NCBI GenBank assembly: GCA_949752735.1
Contig: OX457036.1
Coordinates: 15,887,433-15,951,432 of the forward strand
Direction: 5' to 3'
DNA from: Lumbricus terrestris
Taxonomy: Eukaryota > Annelida > Clitellata > Crassiclitellata > Lumbricidae
Length of the DNA stretch: 64,000 bases
Below, piece after piece: positions 1-10,682 of this stretch. Numbering within the stretch: the stretch's first letter is position 1; the number at the start of each line of letters is the position of its first letter. The notes under the pieces are model-generated. The model worked only from the letters and a program-made list of their open reading frames with translations. It did no database searches and was not told the origin of the DNA. The translations under genes were made by a program, and so were the position numbers.

Positions 1-410
1 CCCCCCCCCCCTTCAAAAATTTGCTGTGGCCGCCCTTGGCATTAGTGACCATTTTGGGCGATAAAAGTCGTGCAATCGGTAGGCCTACCAGTGAGTTTCT
101 ATGAGGCAGCAGGGTGGTTCGATGAAAAGGATTCATCAATATGAAAGTCGAAGTCGTATTTAAAAAAAAGAATGCATGAACGAATAATTTAAAGCGCTAT
201 AATAATAACGGCAGATAACCAAGAACAGGAGCAAGAAGCAGAGGCGGAATAGAAATTTATATGAGTTATGTAATGAGTTAGATGGCGATATTCGAATCTA
301 TCGATGTCTCTGCACTTGGTTTATTTTTCTTAAGAGTTAAGAGCAATGTTCTGTTCTGGTTGTGTTGACTAATTACAGTTTAATCCGCCCATCAACAGAG
401 CCAGGTTATT
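1..410. other. Intergenic, nothing recognised
   Basis: AT-rich unique-looking DNA beginning with a C homopolymer. One TAGGCCTA palindrome is present near position 82. I see no open coding exon, RNA gene or element boundary here. Confidence 0.5.
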
Positions 411-418
411 CCGTAGAC

Positions 419-1226
419 GGTACTTGTTTTTTTAATTCACCCCCAAAAACAAATGTCTTTGTGGTGGCCAGAAGACCGACGGTACTTGTTTTTTTTTTTT
501 AATTCACCCCCAAAAACAAATGTCTTTGTGGTGGCCAGAAGAGCGATATGTCGTGTAGAATGTTATCAAATACATCATCTTAAGCGTTTATCATTCATCC
601 AGCTTCTATTACAGATCTAAGAAAACAGTAATCCAGCTTCTATTTAACATCTATAAAGCCTTAATCCCGCTTCCATTTCTTTGTCGTTTTATCACTCATT
701 CAACTTCTATTTAAGATCTAAAATACCTTGATCCCGCTTCGATTTCTCGAGCGTTTTATCACTCATCCAGCTTCTATTTAAGATCTAAAATACCTTGATC
801 CCGCTTCGATTTCTCGAGCGTTTTATCACTCATGCAGCCTCTGTTTCAGATTTAAGAAAACATTAATCCATCTTGTATTTAAGATCTATAAAGCCTTCAT
901 CCCGCTTCCATTTCTTAGGCGATTTATCACTCATCCAGGTTCTATTTAAGATATAAAATACCTCAACAACATCGGATGTCCATTAAACACATTCTAGGAT
1001 TATGTAATATTCCACGTTGTTGCAGAAACACAGCACTTGCTTCCTTGTCGTGAACTATTGCTGAAAGTTTGAGAAGATTCATATTTATCTGTTATATTTC
1101 AGTTTTGAAAAGAATAAGTCTTAATACTGCGTCTTTCCGAAAACATATAATTATAGGTCTTAATAATGCGTAAACATAGATTTGTCATATGATTAATTTT
1201 TGGGGGTGAATTAAAAAACAAGTACC
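419..1226. mobile_element. Non-autonomous TIR transposon, 808 bp, with 8-bp target duplication
   Basis: The left end (GGTACTTGTTTTTTTAATTC...) is repeated in inverted orientation at 1198-1226, matching over about 30 bp apart from one T in a homopolymer. Both sides carry the identical octamer CCGTAGAC (411-418 and 1227-1234), so the limits are well fixed. The left terminal block is duplicated in tandem (419-478 and 481-545). The interior is a tandem array with no coding capacity. An 8-bp duplication is typical of hAT, P and Merlin elements. The GG start is not the usual hAT CAGGG, so I leave the superfamily open. Confidence 0.85.
585..970. repeat. Diverged tandem repeat, roughly 67-bp unit, inside the 419-1226 element
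   Basis: Units read TTTATCACTCATCCAGCTTC, then a TATTTAAGATCTA block, then a CCCGCTTCGATTTCT block. The two units around 687-821 are nearly identical. Flanking units are diverged or carry insertions. Confidence 0.75.
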
Positions 1227-1263
1227 CCGTAGACGGTAGCAGTCTACTTCAGTCTGAAATTAC

Positions 1264-1456
1264 CAGGGTTTTTTTAACGTGCAGTTGTACACAAAATATG
1301 CAGTTCTAAAAGGATTTGTGCTGTTGTATAAGCACTTCTGTACAGTTAAAACTAGCAAAAATGGTCGGATTGAAAGTAATTTACCATGGACGATGGGAAA
1401 AGAAAGGAGTTGTGCTCAACTTGTGCAGTTCTAAAATTTCCTTTAAAACAGCCCTG
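1264..1456 (-). mobile_element. hAT-like MITE, CAGGGCTGTTTT family, copy 1
   Basis: A 193-bp element starting CAGGGTTTTTTTAACGTGCA and ending AAAACAGCCCTG. It is homologous over its whole length to 19273-19471, 24119-24310 and 61443-61638. The flanking octamers GAAATTAC and GAAAATAA match at 6 of 8 positions, consistent with an aged 8-bp duplication. No coding capacity. Strand is given relative to the 61443 copy. Confidence 0.75.
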
Positions 1457-1587
1457 GAAAATAAAGAAAAGACTCGCTCTGTACTTGAGTAACGTTTGTA
1501 AGTTTTGGCTACTTTAGCACTATTGTTTTAATAATTATTATAGATAACATAACTTTAATAGTAATATTCAATTAATTGATTAATTTC

Positions 1588-1925
1588 TCCCTATTGGCTT
1601 CTATCCTCAGTGACCCCAAGCATGTTCTCCATGATCTTCTCCTACCAGAACGAGTTCCTGGATACTCCATCAGGTCTTGCTCACGTAATCTAGTGGTGCC
1701 AAGCTATCATTCGTTGATTGGAAACGGATTTATCACCAGAATGCTGTATAGATGACTTAATTTGTTTGTCGCTAATATTTTAAGCATTTTATTCAACTTG
1801 TGATTTGATTTCTACGTTTTATTACCAATTGTTACTTCGATGTGTTATTTTTGATGTTCTTTGTCCCATTGTGCGTTTGCAAGTGGAGTAATAAAGAAAA
1901 TACTTACTTACTTACTTACTTACTT
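1588..1925 (+). mobile_element. 5'-truncated non-LTR retrotransposon, 3' end, (ACTT)n tail, copy 1
   Basis: The reading frame from about 1590 to 1755 gives the C-terminal end of a LINE ORF (LASILSDPKHVLHDLLLPE ... GFITRMLYR, stop). It aligns with the copy at 50240-50804 (SSILCDPGHVLHYLLPPE ... GFITRMLYS). Both end in the same 3' UTR, AATAAAGAAAATACTTACTT, followed by ACTT repeats. The 5' truncation and short tandem tail are typical of target-primed reverse transcription. Confidence 0.8.
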
Positions 1926-2430
1926 AATATATAGACTGTAAGTAGTCATCGGGGATCTTCATTTTTACAATTAATGTTTAATATGATTATGCACTTAAGT
2001 AGCCTATTGGTTTCTGGGAAGCAATGATTGGGTTGTGAAGATTTAGCGTACAAGCAGTCAAGTTACAGTTCTACAACTCTAGCACTGAAGATCTTTCATC
2101 CTCAAGATAACTATTCGTTTTTCAAGCAGTTGGTATCTGTTGCCACCAGTAGCCTGGTTATTTGTCACTTCAAAACACTTTTTGCTTCGCTGTTTTGTGC
2201 AGTGATATTAGACTACATCTGTTGAAGAGTTTGTGGACATGCAATCATTGAAAACTTGCACCAGAGCCTAGCTATTAATAATAGATGAAAGATTTCGTTA
2301 AAATATTTAGTATCCAGCAACTCCTCATTTTACGTCCAAAACGTGCACTAACCTCTACTTCTGGTAGCCATGGAAAATCGTTCTCCCAATCCACATTGGT
2401 AGACGCCACTGGGTACTAGTTCAACTACTT
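1926..2430. other. Intergenic, nothing recognised
   Basis: Unique-looking AT-rich DNA between two LINE fragments. The 65-codon open frame at 2028-2225 has no recognisable domain and I do not call it a gene. Confidence 0.4.
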
Positions 2431-3795
2431 ATGTACTCTTATCACTTTTTTATTCCAAGATACTCCATTGCCTTGAAATTAATCATGTTTGCTGACGACA
2501 CAAATATCTTTGCCACTGGGCACTGTCCTCTCATGCTAGCTAAAACTCTGAATGAAGACTTAAAACTGTTAAGCCACTGGTTTGCCGCCAACTTATTATC
2601 TTTGAACTTAAATAAGACTAACTATATGATATTTGGAAATAAGGTGACTCTTGACTCAGATTTTGACATATGTGTAAATGATGTGCATCTCCCTCGTGTA
2701 CGTGAAACTAAATTTCTTGGTGTTCTTATTACTGAAAATCTTAAATGGAACAAACATGTGGACATGGTCACTAACAAAGTGTCCAAGGTTGTGGGCATTT
2801 TACGTAAGGTCAGACATGTGCTGCCAACTGAGAAATTGAAGCTTTTATACCATACCTTACTAGAACCTTATATCAATTACTGTTGTGTTATTTGGGCTTC
2901 TCCGTACAGATCCTGCAACTTGGACCGAATTCTAAAGCTTCAGAAAGCTGCATGTCGTATTATCTCTAACTCTCCCTATTTAGCCCATTCCAACCCATTA
3001 TTCAGTAAACTTAATATTCTCAAAGTTTATGACCTGTACTATTTGGCTATCTCTTACCCCCCATATTTAAAAATTATTTTATGACAGTGGCTCAATTTCA
3101 CTCGTTTAATACTCGTGGATCGAGTAAATATGTTGTTCCCTTTGCACGTACCACCTGCCGCTTTAATAGCTTCCGAATTCTAGGTCCCCGTTTATGGAAC
3201 TCTCTGTCAGATGATGTGAAGAGGGAAAATAGTGTATGTGCCTTCAAGAAAAATGTTAAAAAGACTTTGTTTTCAAACTATTGCATATGTTGATTAACTT
3301 TGGTCTTTCTTTATACCTGCATTTATCTTGCAGCATTCTAGACATTGTATGTTAGTATCCTGACTGTTTATTATGATGTTTCCGAGTCTCTAATCCTTTG
3401 TAGACTGTGAGGATTTACTGCTGCAATAATATGCTGTTTCTATTATTTATTATTATTATTATTTTAGTATTATTATTATTACCATCTATTAATATGATTT
3501 TATTAACATGATTTAATATTACAATTTTATTATTATTATTATTATTATCATTATTGCATTGTATGTTTATCCCTATTACTTTCAGTTATGTTCTAATTAA
3601 TTAAGTATTAATTAAGTTTTAGTTAAGTTTTAATACTGACTTGCACTAAAAATAGTCTTGAAGCTAGGGGTCAGGGTTATATAAGCTGTTAGCTTTTTCC
3701 TGATTCCTTTTGCACTATGTTTGTTGAGGCTTGTTTATACTATTTGACTTGTGTGTGTGTGCAATAAACAAGTTCATTCATTCATTCATTCATTG
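2431..3795 (+). mobile_element. 5'-truncated LINE: reverse transcriptase C-terminal part, frameshifted, (ATTC)n tail
   Basis: The frame at about 2440-3084 encodes the RT catalytic box FADDT (residue 21 on), then KTNYMIFGN, FLGVLI and the thumb region (KLLYHTLLEPYINYCCVIW). This is the layout of CR1/L2/Jockey-type LINEs. It then shifts frame, and 3081-3293 continues with the usual LINE C-terminus (GPRLWNSLSDDV ... FKKNVKKTLF). The 3' UTR holds (TTA)n runs (3440-3560) and ends AATAAACAAGTTCATTCATT with ATTC repeats. The endonuclease, palm start and ORF1 are missing, so this copy is dead. The clade assignment is inference. Confidence 0.85.
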
Positions 3796-4258
3796 GTAAT
3801 TTGCATGTGGCGGTTGTTATTATGACGTTTATTTAGTCCATTACAATCTAACCCATAGATTCTCTGCTCCAATGTTATTATGACGACCTCTTACCCACAA
3901 CTTTCTTAATAACTTTTTAAATTTCGCCATCAATTCACCATCCATCCACCCAGATCTATTAGATGTCATATCATTATCTCTATACGAAGTGACATTCTGC
4001 ATTTCTGCAAAAGCTCTGCAATTTATGCATTCTAGAAGTTCAAACGGTCTGTTTGTTGCCAGTGTTTTTATCTGCACAGAAATCTTTCATCTACTCATTG
4101 AACTCCTGTCTCAACCAGGTGTAAACAAGAAACCAAAAAGGTCAAATTACATTATTTTCGTTACTTTGTTCTAGTTGTGAATATGCAAGTATAGAAACCC
4201 ACAATGCAGAAAACAATTAAAATGTGGATTTTGTAAGGAAGCATTTCCAGATTACAAA

Positions 4259-5476
4259 ATGAAAATTCACGCAAACTTCTACACTTCAGAAAAACAGTAC
4301 AGGTGCAGTTTTTGTGAAAAAACGTTTGAATTGAAACGTTATCTGACTTGCCATGTAAGAACCCATACAGGAAAAGAACCACACAAGTGCGAACACTGTT
4401 CCTGCACAATTGCAAATAGGACTAATCTGAAACGTCATATGAGAACACACACTGGAGAAAGACCATACACTTGCAAGTTCTGTCACAGAGCATTTGCACG
4501 GACAAGCACTTTGAAATACCATATAAAAACTCACACCAGAGAAAAACCGTACAAGTGCAGCTTTTGTGATAAAACATTTATATTGGAAGGTCGGCTGAAT
4601 TGCCACACAAGGACCCACACCGGAGAGAAACCATACACGTGCAAAAACTGTTCCAACACATTTTCAAATACGAGTATTCTAAAATACCACATAAGAACCC
4701 ACACAGGAGAGAAGCCATACTATTGTAGATTATGTCACAAAACATATACAAGGAAGTCTCATTTGGATGCTCACATAAGAGCCCACACTGGAGATAAACC
4801 ATACTGTTGTAGCTTTTGTCACAAAACATTTACAATGAAGTTTTATTTGGATGTCCACATAAGAACCCACACTGGAGAAAAACCCTACTATTGCAACTTA
4901 TGTCACAAAACATTTGCACAGAATAGTCATTTGAAAATTCACAGTCAAACCCATACTGGAGAAAAACCATTCAAGTGCAACTTATGCCATAAAACATTTT
5001 TACTGAATAGTCATATGGTTCTACACATAAGAATCCATACTGGGGAGAAACCATACAAGTGCAATATATGTGACAGAACATTTGCACTGAACAATGAGTT
5101 GGAATCCCATAGACGGACCCATACCGGAGAAAAACCATACGTATGCACAGTCTGTTTCAAAGCATTTGCACAGTCGAGTACCTTGAGAGGCCATATAAAA
5201 ACTCACACTGGAGAAAAGCCACACAACTGCAGTGTATGTCACAAAGCATTTGCAACGAAATCTCAACTGAATAGCCACATTAAAACCCATACTGGAGAGA
5301 AACCATACTATTGCAACTTATGTCACAAAACATTTGCACGGAAGAGTCATTTGGAAGAGCACAAAGAAATCCATACTGAAGTAAAACCATACAAGTGCAG
5401 CTTTTGTGACAAAGCCTTTGCATTGAAGAGACGTTTGAGCCTCCATGCAAGAATTCACACTGGGGGAAAAGCATAA
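4259..5476 (+). CDS. C2H2 zinc-finger array protein, 14 fingers
   Basis: The 405-codon frame encodes 14 consecutive fingers of the form C-x2-C-x12-H-x3-H. They are joined mostly by the canonical TGEKPY linker. The array runs from about residue 19 (YRCSFCEKTF) to about 402 (YKCSFCDKAF ... HARIH). Such proteins are nuclear and usually bind DNA, one finger contacting about three bases. Fingers 2, 5 and 11 carry atypical residues before the helix. The frame is open upstream to 4181 and includes one degenerate finger (KCGFCKEAF, last His missing) before the first Met. The true start is therefore probably in an upstream exon or lost; TATAG at 4190-4194 is a weak acceptor. No KRAB, BTB, ZAD or SCAN domain is visible. 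The array ends in decayed fingers (next entry), so it could be a shortened gene or a pseudogene with an intact exon. Confidence 0.8.
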   Translation: MKIHANFYTSEKQYRCSFCEKTFELKRYLTCHVRTHTGKEPHKCEHCSCTIANRTNLKRHMRTHTGERPYTCKFCHRAFARTSTLKYHIKTHTREKPYKCSFCDKTFILEGRLNCHTRTHTGEKPYTCKNCSNTFSNTSILKYHIRTHTGEKPYYCRLCHKTYTRKSHLDAHIRAHTGDKPYCCSFCHKTFTMKFYLDVHIRTHTGEKPYYCNLCHKTFAQNSHLKIHSQTHTGEKPFKCNLCHKTFLLNSHMVLHIRIHTGEKPYKCNICDRTFALNNELESHRRTHTGEKPYVCTVCFKAFAQSSTLRGHIKTHTGEKPHNCSVCHKAFATKSQLNSHIKTHTGEKPYYCNLCHKTFARKSHLEEHKEIHTEVKPYKCSFCDKAFALKRRLSLHARIHTGGKA

Positions 5477-5905
5477 GGTGTAAAATTTGTAACAAAGCAT
5501 TTGCACAGTCGAGTACTTTAAAATGTCACACAAGAACCCATCTTAAGAAAAGCCATTCTCACTTAGTAGGACTATCATACTGAAACCCACAGTTGGGAAT
5601 TCCACACAAATGCAGGTTTTGTCAGAAAATGCTTACATGGAGTCCTGAGTAATCTGAAAAGCCATACAAAAACCACGTTGGAGAAGAAATACCAGCACAA
5701 TTTATTTCACACAAGCTTTGTATAAAGACTTCGTATAGAAATCCGTGTAAAACGCATCTTGAGAACTTGCTTTACATAATTATATGTAATATGTGACAAC
5801 ACTTTCAGGCAAACGGTTGATTATGACCACCACTTAAGAGCCCACTCTGCAGCAGACAAAAATCAGGCCAACAAAGATTTTAAAAAATCATATAATGGCG
5901 AATTA
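5477..5905 (+). pseudogene. Decayed C2H2 fingers downstream of the open array
   Basis: Just after the stop, another frame gives a nearly complete finger (CKICNKAFAQSSTLKCH, then RTH at 5485-5542). The linker between it and finger 14 has lost bases, which causes the frameshift and the stop. Further remnants follow: KCRFCQK near 5612-5632, and YDHHLRAHS near 5821-5850. They are interrupted by stops. The array was once longer at its C-terminal end. Confidence 0.7.
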
Positions 5906-7540
5906 GGTCAAAGCATTCAGCTAAGTATGACACGGAGATGGCATGCAAGCATTTCACATTAGAAATTGAACACTTCATATGTACAGACAATCGCAAAGTG
6001 ATGAGAAGTCTTGCTGCAACAGACATTGTGGAAAACTTTTCATCTAGGCAAAGTAGAGAGGCATGTAGGCCTATTGATGAACAGCAACATTCTGAAGGTC
6101 ATTCAACTTTTCATGCTGACAAAGGCTATTATATTCGTATTGATTCCTTGTGGGTGTGGAATTTTTGCTGAAATGTTTGAAATTGAAAATGTTTTGGGAA
6201 CATTGTTGTCGCCACTACTAGGATATGATCCACAGATTCATTTCTAGAGCCATTTGATCGCTACATTTTTAGGCCATTTGACTACCGACTGTTTGGTGAA
6301 ATCTTTGACATAAGAAAAGATTTTGTGCGACCTTTTTGAATTATCAATACTGTGATGATCTCAAGAAAGATAATTTTCTGGAATTATTTGCAAAGTAGGC
6401 TATCTTTTGAGTTGAGACGATTAATTAAAACTTAAAAGTTCCTATGTTCAATCTGTTAACTTTACAGCAACTACGCCATTGTAAACCCGCTACATTATTG
6501 TTGCTGTGTGTGCACCATTAAACCGCAGTTTCTTCCTCTACATGGATTCCATGTTGATTTTTTTGTTCGTGTTGTGTGTGAAAGTTCTACTGTGTTTATG
6601 CTTCTGAGTTCTTCTCATGTAAGACACAGATTTGAAAAGCTGCAATGTTTCCGATTATTTTGTTATTGGCGCTGTTTAATTCCAAGCCATAAGAATTATT
6701 GCTGTTTGTTTTTCAGTTAGGCTAATAAGAGGTTTGTTTTATCAAAGTCGTCTCTGTGTAACCTTGCGTTTAGAATTTTTAAGCTTAGAGTTAAATTTTA
6801 ATGCAGTTAAATTTTGAGAATGTTCTGAGTGTAGCCTACTCGGCGAACTGGAATATTCGGATAATGGTAAACATCCTGACATGAAGAGCGCACGGATGCT
6901 AAATTGCTTCCCGATAGGCTACCCTCCTAAAATAGATCCACTGAAGCTTACATTCTACAGTTATAGCACTGGTACACTGGGCATAGTAGCCTAGGTGATC
7001 GACGCCTTGCATTGCTGCCGATTTTTAAATTCCAACTCCTATAGGGCCTATAATAATTGTGATAGCCTAAGTGACGTTGCAATAGGTCGTGCAGACTGCA
7101 ATGCACAGAGGCTCGGCTGCACAAAGGTCTCTGACGGTGAGGTTCAATTTGTTTAGCCTAAACTTTTAGAATATTCATAATGTAATCACTATACTAGCCT
7201 ACATGTACAGCGTAGGCCTAGACACTCAATAGTTTCATTGGTTTAAGCCGGAATGTCCAAGCGCGTGACACCCGTGTGTGGTGTGCCGTCACATATCAAA
7301 TAATTATCTAATTTATCTTTACAGTCTGGCGGGAACTTGTTTTGCTGACGAATAGGCCTAAACAGAATGGACACGGATTATAGGCCTACTCTATTTTGCT
7401 ATGCCATACTATAGGCTACTATAGCCTAGGCCCTACAATAGGCTACCACGCTATAGCCTGCTATACTTTATTTTATTATACTACTTAGTACTATACTATT
7501 ATACTATACTTTTGCTAAAGGCCACTATAGGCTACTATTT
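5906..7540. other. Non-coding, rich in TAGGCCTA / TAGGCTA / TAGCCTA
   Basis: No convincing exon. The open frames at 5938-6247 and 6508-6720 show no domain. From about 6700 on, the octamer TAGGCCTA and its one-base-shorter forms occur every few tens of bases, densest at 7380-7510. Confidence 0.5.
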
Positions 7541-7544
7541 TTGG

Positions 7545-7800
7545 ATTTGTAAAGCGCCTCTCGCAGTAGGCCTACAACCTAACAGAGACGCTCTCAGTGC
7601 GAAGATCACTGGAAAAAGAAAAAGTTTCAAGGAAACGCGCAGAAGCAGTAGGCTAATGCTTCCAGATAAGATCTGAGTAGCCTACGACTTATTCCTTATA
7701 GGCCTAGTTTGAGTAGCGTTCCACAGCAAAGGACCGATAGAAGCAAAGGCACGATGCTGGGCTACAAGATCGTGCTACAAGAAAGTTATGAGTTATGATC
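7545..7800 (-). mobile_element. Decayed LINE 3' end (GGCGCTATATAAAT-tail family)
   Basis: Read on the minus strand, 7790-7735 encodes RAFASIGPLLWNA, the ASIGPxLWNxLP signature just before the C-terminus of CR1/L2-like LINEs. A degenerate GAGAGGCGCTTTACAAAT tail lies near 7548-7565. Heavily mutated. Confidence 0.55.
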
Positions 7801-8292
7801 TCGACGGTCTAAAAAACGATGAGGACGTCTAGTGGTAATTGAGGTAGGCCGTCGTAACTAGGCCTACAATAATAATTATGCTCTTTGTAACGCATTTGAC
7901 CTTATGATTTGATCCGCTGATTCCGCGCTCTTCAGACTGCAGTCTGTAGCATAGTAGGCCTAACACAAAGATAGAATGCAAAAATTAGCCCCTACACCAA
8001 GCAATCGACAGGACTAGACCTACAGAAAAGTAGCCTATGGCACTAAATGCATTCCTTCTGAACTAACAGAAGAGACATCCGAGTTAAAGCAGGATAATGT
8101 GAAGATCACAATGAAACTAAAATCTTATTGCCTATTATTTTCTCGAAATCATAAAATTGCGTTCTTTGTCTGTTCCCGCAAGATGCTGCGACTAAACATA
8201 ATTATAGGCTAGGCCCTACCCAATCAATATGCAATCGATATTAGTCTGCAGATGACACCTTGTATAGGCATTTGTGAACTCAAGCTACGTGA
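7801..8292. other. Non-coding spacer upstream of tRNA-Lys
   Basis: No open exon. Several TAGGCCTA-like octamers. Nothing recognisable as a transposon boundary. Confidence 0.4.
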
Positions 8293-8388
8293 GCCCGGTT
8301 AGCTCAGTCGGTAGAGCATCAGACTTTTAAAACTGGTCAACTCAGAACAGACATCTGAGGGTCAAGGGTTCGAGTCCCTTATCGGGCG
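8293..8388 (+). tRNA. tRNA-Lys(UUU) with a 23-nt intron
   Basis: All arms fold. The acceptor stem is GCCCGGT with ATCGGGC and discriminator G. The D arm is TAGCTCAGTCGGTAGAGCA. The anticodon stem is TCAGA/TCTGA with loop CTTTTAA and anticodon TTT at 8326-8328. The T arm is AAGGG-TTCGAGT-CCCTT. The mature length is 73 nt. A 23-nt insertion at 8330-8352 sits exactly between positions 37 and 38, the canonical place for nuclear tRNA introns. Box A and box B are intact and a T5 terminator follows at 8396. The mature sequence matches the standard eukaryotic Lys-UUU tRNA closely. It is probably functional and needs the tRNA splicing endonuclease and ligase. Confidence 0.95.
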
Positions 8389-8395
8389 ATCATCG

Positions 8396-8400
8396 TTTTT
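8396..8400 (+). terminator. RNA polymerase III terminator of tRNA-Lys
   Basis: Run of five T residues starting 8 nt after the tRNA discriminator base, the usual Pol III stop signal. Confidence 0.85.
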
Positions 8401-9154
8401 AGAAAAGAAAGACAGGACTCGGCGCCACGCTGTCAGACATTCGTGTATAGAAAGAGTTGCGATGCAAACTTGCAGGAAATAAACGATTTCTGATGTTGGC
8501 CAGTTACAGACCAATAATTATATAGCCTAGGCCTAACGGACTGACAAAGACGTCAATTTGACCTATCAACTGCATAACTGCATTATGCCACTATTTAAAA
8601 AAAAACGACAAAGTATTTGCAGGCCTATTTACAACAGAAAGGAATTAAGGCTTAAGTGAAATCTTGTTCAAAATTAATTTATTTTTGCGGTCAAATTTAT
8701 TTCTTTGCGGCCAAGTCGGTTTGGATGCAACCGGCACGAAGCCTTGGGTCTGGCCTTGGGTCTGGTGTCTTAGGCTATAACAGCCTATCTCTGTGTTATC
8801 ATGTGGATTTTGCCAGCGGACAAGACGTTAATTAATTAGCAGGTTTTTCTTATTAATTAGACCCTAATTAGTTTTTTCCAGTTTTTGAACGGCACTTGTG
8901 GATTCACACGAAACACTGTATCTGTAGGCTAATTATGCAACAAATCTGGACTTCATTCAACATGCCTCAGATGATACACTAATGGAGATACGAGCCATCT
9001 GAGACCCATTTCTCTGACTTTCTCAGTGTCAATCCAAGTGTCGTCCTCAATAATTATGCCGTCTTAACGGTATAATACAAAGTATCAATACAGTGCAGAC
9101 TATGCTTCCTCTAGCCTAAAGTTTTCAGTATGCGAAAAATCATGAGTAACCTAT
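8401..9154. other. Non-coding, nothing recognised
   Basis: AT-rich spacer between the tRNA gene and the MULE-like element. No domain-bearing frame, no clear repeat end. Confidence 0.4.
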
Positions 9155-9163
9155 AGGCTACAA

Positions 9164-10125
9164 GAGTCTAGGACAATACCCCCGGACAAAACCCCCCGAA
9201 CAAAACCCCGGACAAAACCCCCGGACAAAACTCCCCGGTATAAAACCCCCGGACAAAACCCCCCACTCACAACTGTTGACAATAAAATATTGACTATAGA
9301 TAGTCTAAATAGATTTCAAGCAAGCGGTTACTTCATACTGCAAGTAATGATGCAATGACATGTGTATTGTTTGGACATTTTTTCCAGCTAACATAATATT
9401 TCGACAAGCAAAATGGTGGAATTTATAGTCAAATGGCTCACTATTATAAGTAATTAGTGACGAGTCTACCAAGTATTATCCTGTTCTTTTGGCAACGTTA
9501 TTTCTAATCGTTACTAATGGGTTAAATAGTAATGTTGTGTGCGATCCCACGCATGTAGTCAAGTAGACTACGATTGCTGAAGTCACGTAGGCCTAAAATG
9601 TTAACAATCCGTTCATTGGATGCTTTGTACTTTTTCCCTTGGGGTTCTGGTGCGTGACCCCCGACCAGTTGAGCAATCTGAAGAATGTTGAGGTCTTGCT
9701 CCCGCCTCATGATCAGCACATCGAGGAACTTCCAGATGTTCGGGTGATGCGACGACACGGATGACCGTAGCCTCCGGTGCCCTCATTATTTACTTGATTA
9801 ATTAGCACCTCTTCAATGTGCTGTTGATCAGAATCTCTAGGCTCTACCTACCCTTTAACACCTTTTCAGTTACTTGCTAGATTATTTAACACCTCTTCAA
9901 TTTGTCACCTGATTACGGAGCTGGTGGAGGGGTTTTATACCGGTATAAAACCTTTGTGATTAGGCTTATGGTAAAGACGAAACCTATTTCTTTTACAATG
10001 AAACATACCGGGGGCGGGTGGGGGTTTTATAACGGGGGGTTTTGTCCGGGGGTTTTATACCGGGGGGGTTTTGTCCGGGGGGGTTTTGTCCGGGGGTTTT
10101 GTCCGGGGGATATTGTCCTGCTCCC
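9164..10125. mobile_element. MULE-like transposon remnant, 962 bp, 9-bp target duplication
   Basis: Both ends consist of AGGACAATAYCCCCGGACAA followed by short CCCCGGACAAAA and CCGGTATAAAACCCC units, in inverted orientation (9164-9260 and 9921-10125). The identical 9-mer AGGCTACAA flanks the element (9155-9163 and 10126-10134). Nine bp is the duplication length of Mutator-like elements. The interior carries the decayed C-terminal end of a transposase on the minus strand (9522-9758). The two lines of evidence agree. Confidence 0.8.
9522..9758 (-). pseudogene. MULE-type transposase C-terminal remnant
   Basis: A 78-codon minus-strand frame with HPNIWKFLDVLIMRREQDL near the start, then YKASNERIVNILG and LLDYMRGIAHN at the end. 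This order resembles the C-terminal tail of MULE-type transposases found in many invertebrate genomes (family recollection, not searched). The DDE catalytic core is absent, so it cannot act as a transposase. Confidence 0.55.
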
Positions 10126-10180
10126 AGGCTACAAACCTACTTCCAATAATGCATAAGCTTACTTGAATAGTAGTAGCATT

Positions 10181-10236
10181 ATATATATAGGCTATATATA
10201 TATAATTATATATATATTATATATATATATATATGT
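10181..10236. repeat. (AT)n microsatellite
   Basis: Runs of ATATAT interrupted by a TATAGGCTATATAT unit. Confidence 0.8.
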
Positions 10237-10340
10237 AAGAGTTCTAGAAGAACAGAAAGTTCTAGCAACTGTATAGCCTACTTAGCTATGTTCTATAATA
10301 GCTCAGCAAAATGTAGAAAACAGACAGCATCTCGACTGGA

Positions 10341-10635
10341 CAAGGACGTAGCCAGAATTTGATTTCGGGGGTGTTTCACAAATTTCCCTTCCCAAAAAAA
10401 CTGAAAACTGATGACTTTTTAGTCATCCGGCCGGAATCTTCCAAAAATGTCACCAATTTCCCTTTATAGTCATACGGCATTCTGTTATTTTTAAATTTTT
10501 ACATTTCGGGTTTTTTTCATGGTTTTAATTCATGGTTTTTACATCATGTGATCGCAAATGCATTCTATTATTTGTCACATTTTCCATTTCGGGGGTGTTC
10601 AAACACCCAAAACACCCCCCCTAGCTACGGCCTTG
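10341..10635 (+). mobile_element. hAT-like MITE, CAAGGCCGTAGC family, copy 1 (295 bp)
   Basis: Ends CAAGGACGTAGCCAG and CTAGCTACGGCCTTG are inverted repeats. The element is flanked by a perfect 8-bp duplication, CGACTGGA (10333-10340 and 10636-10643). A homologous copy lies at 15292-15588 in opposite orientation. The interior contains TGATGACTTTTTAGTCATCC, a small palindrome shared with other families. Non-coding. Confidence 0.88.
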
Positions 10636-10682
10636 CGACTGGAACAAAGACGGAGTTGCATGGAACACTTAAAGTTCAGGCA

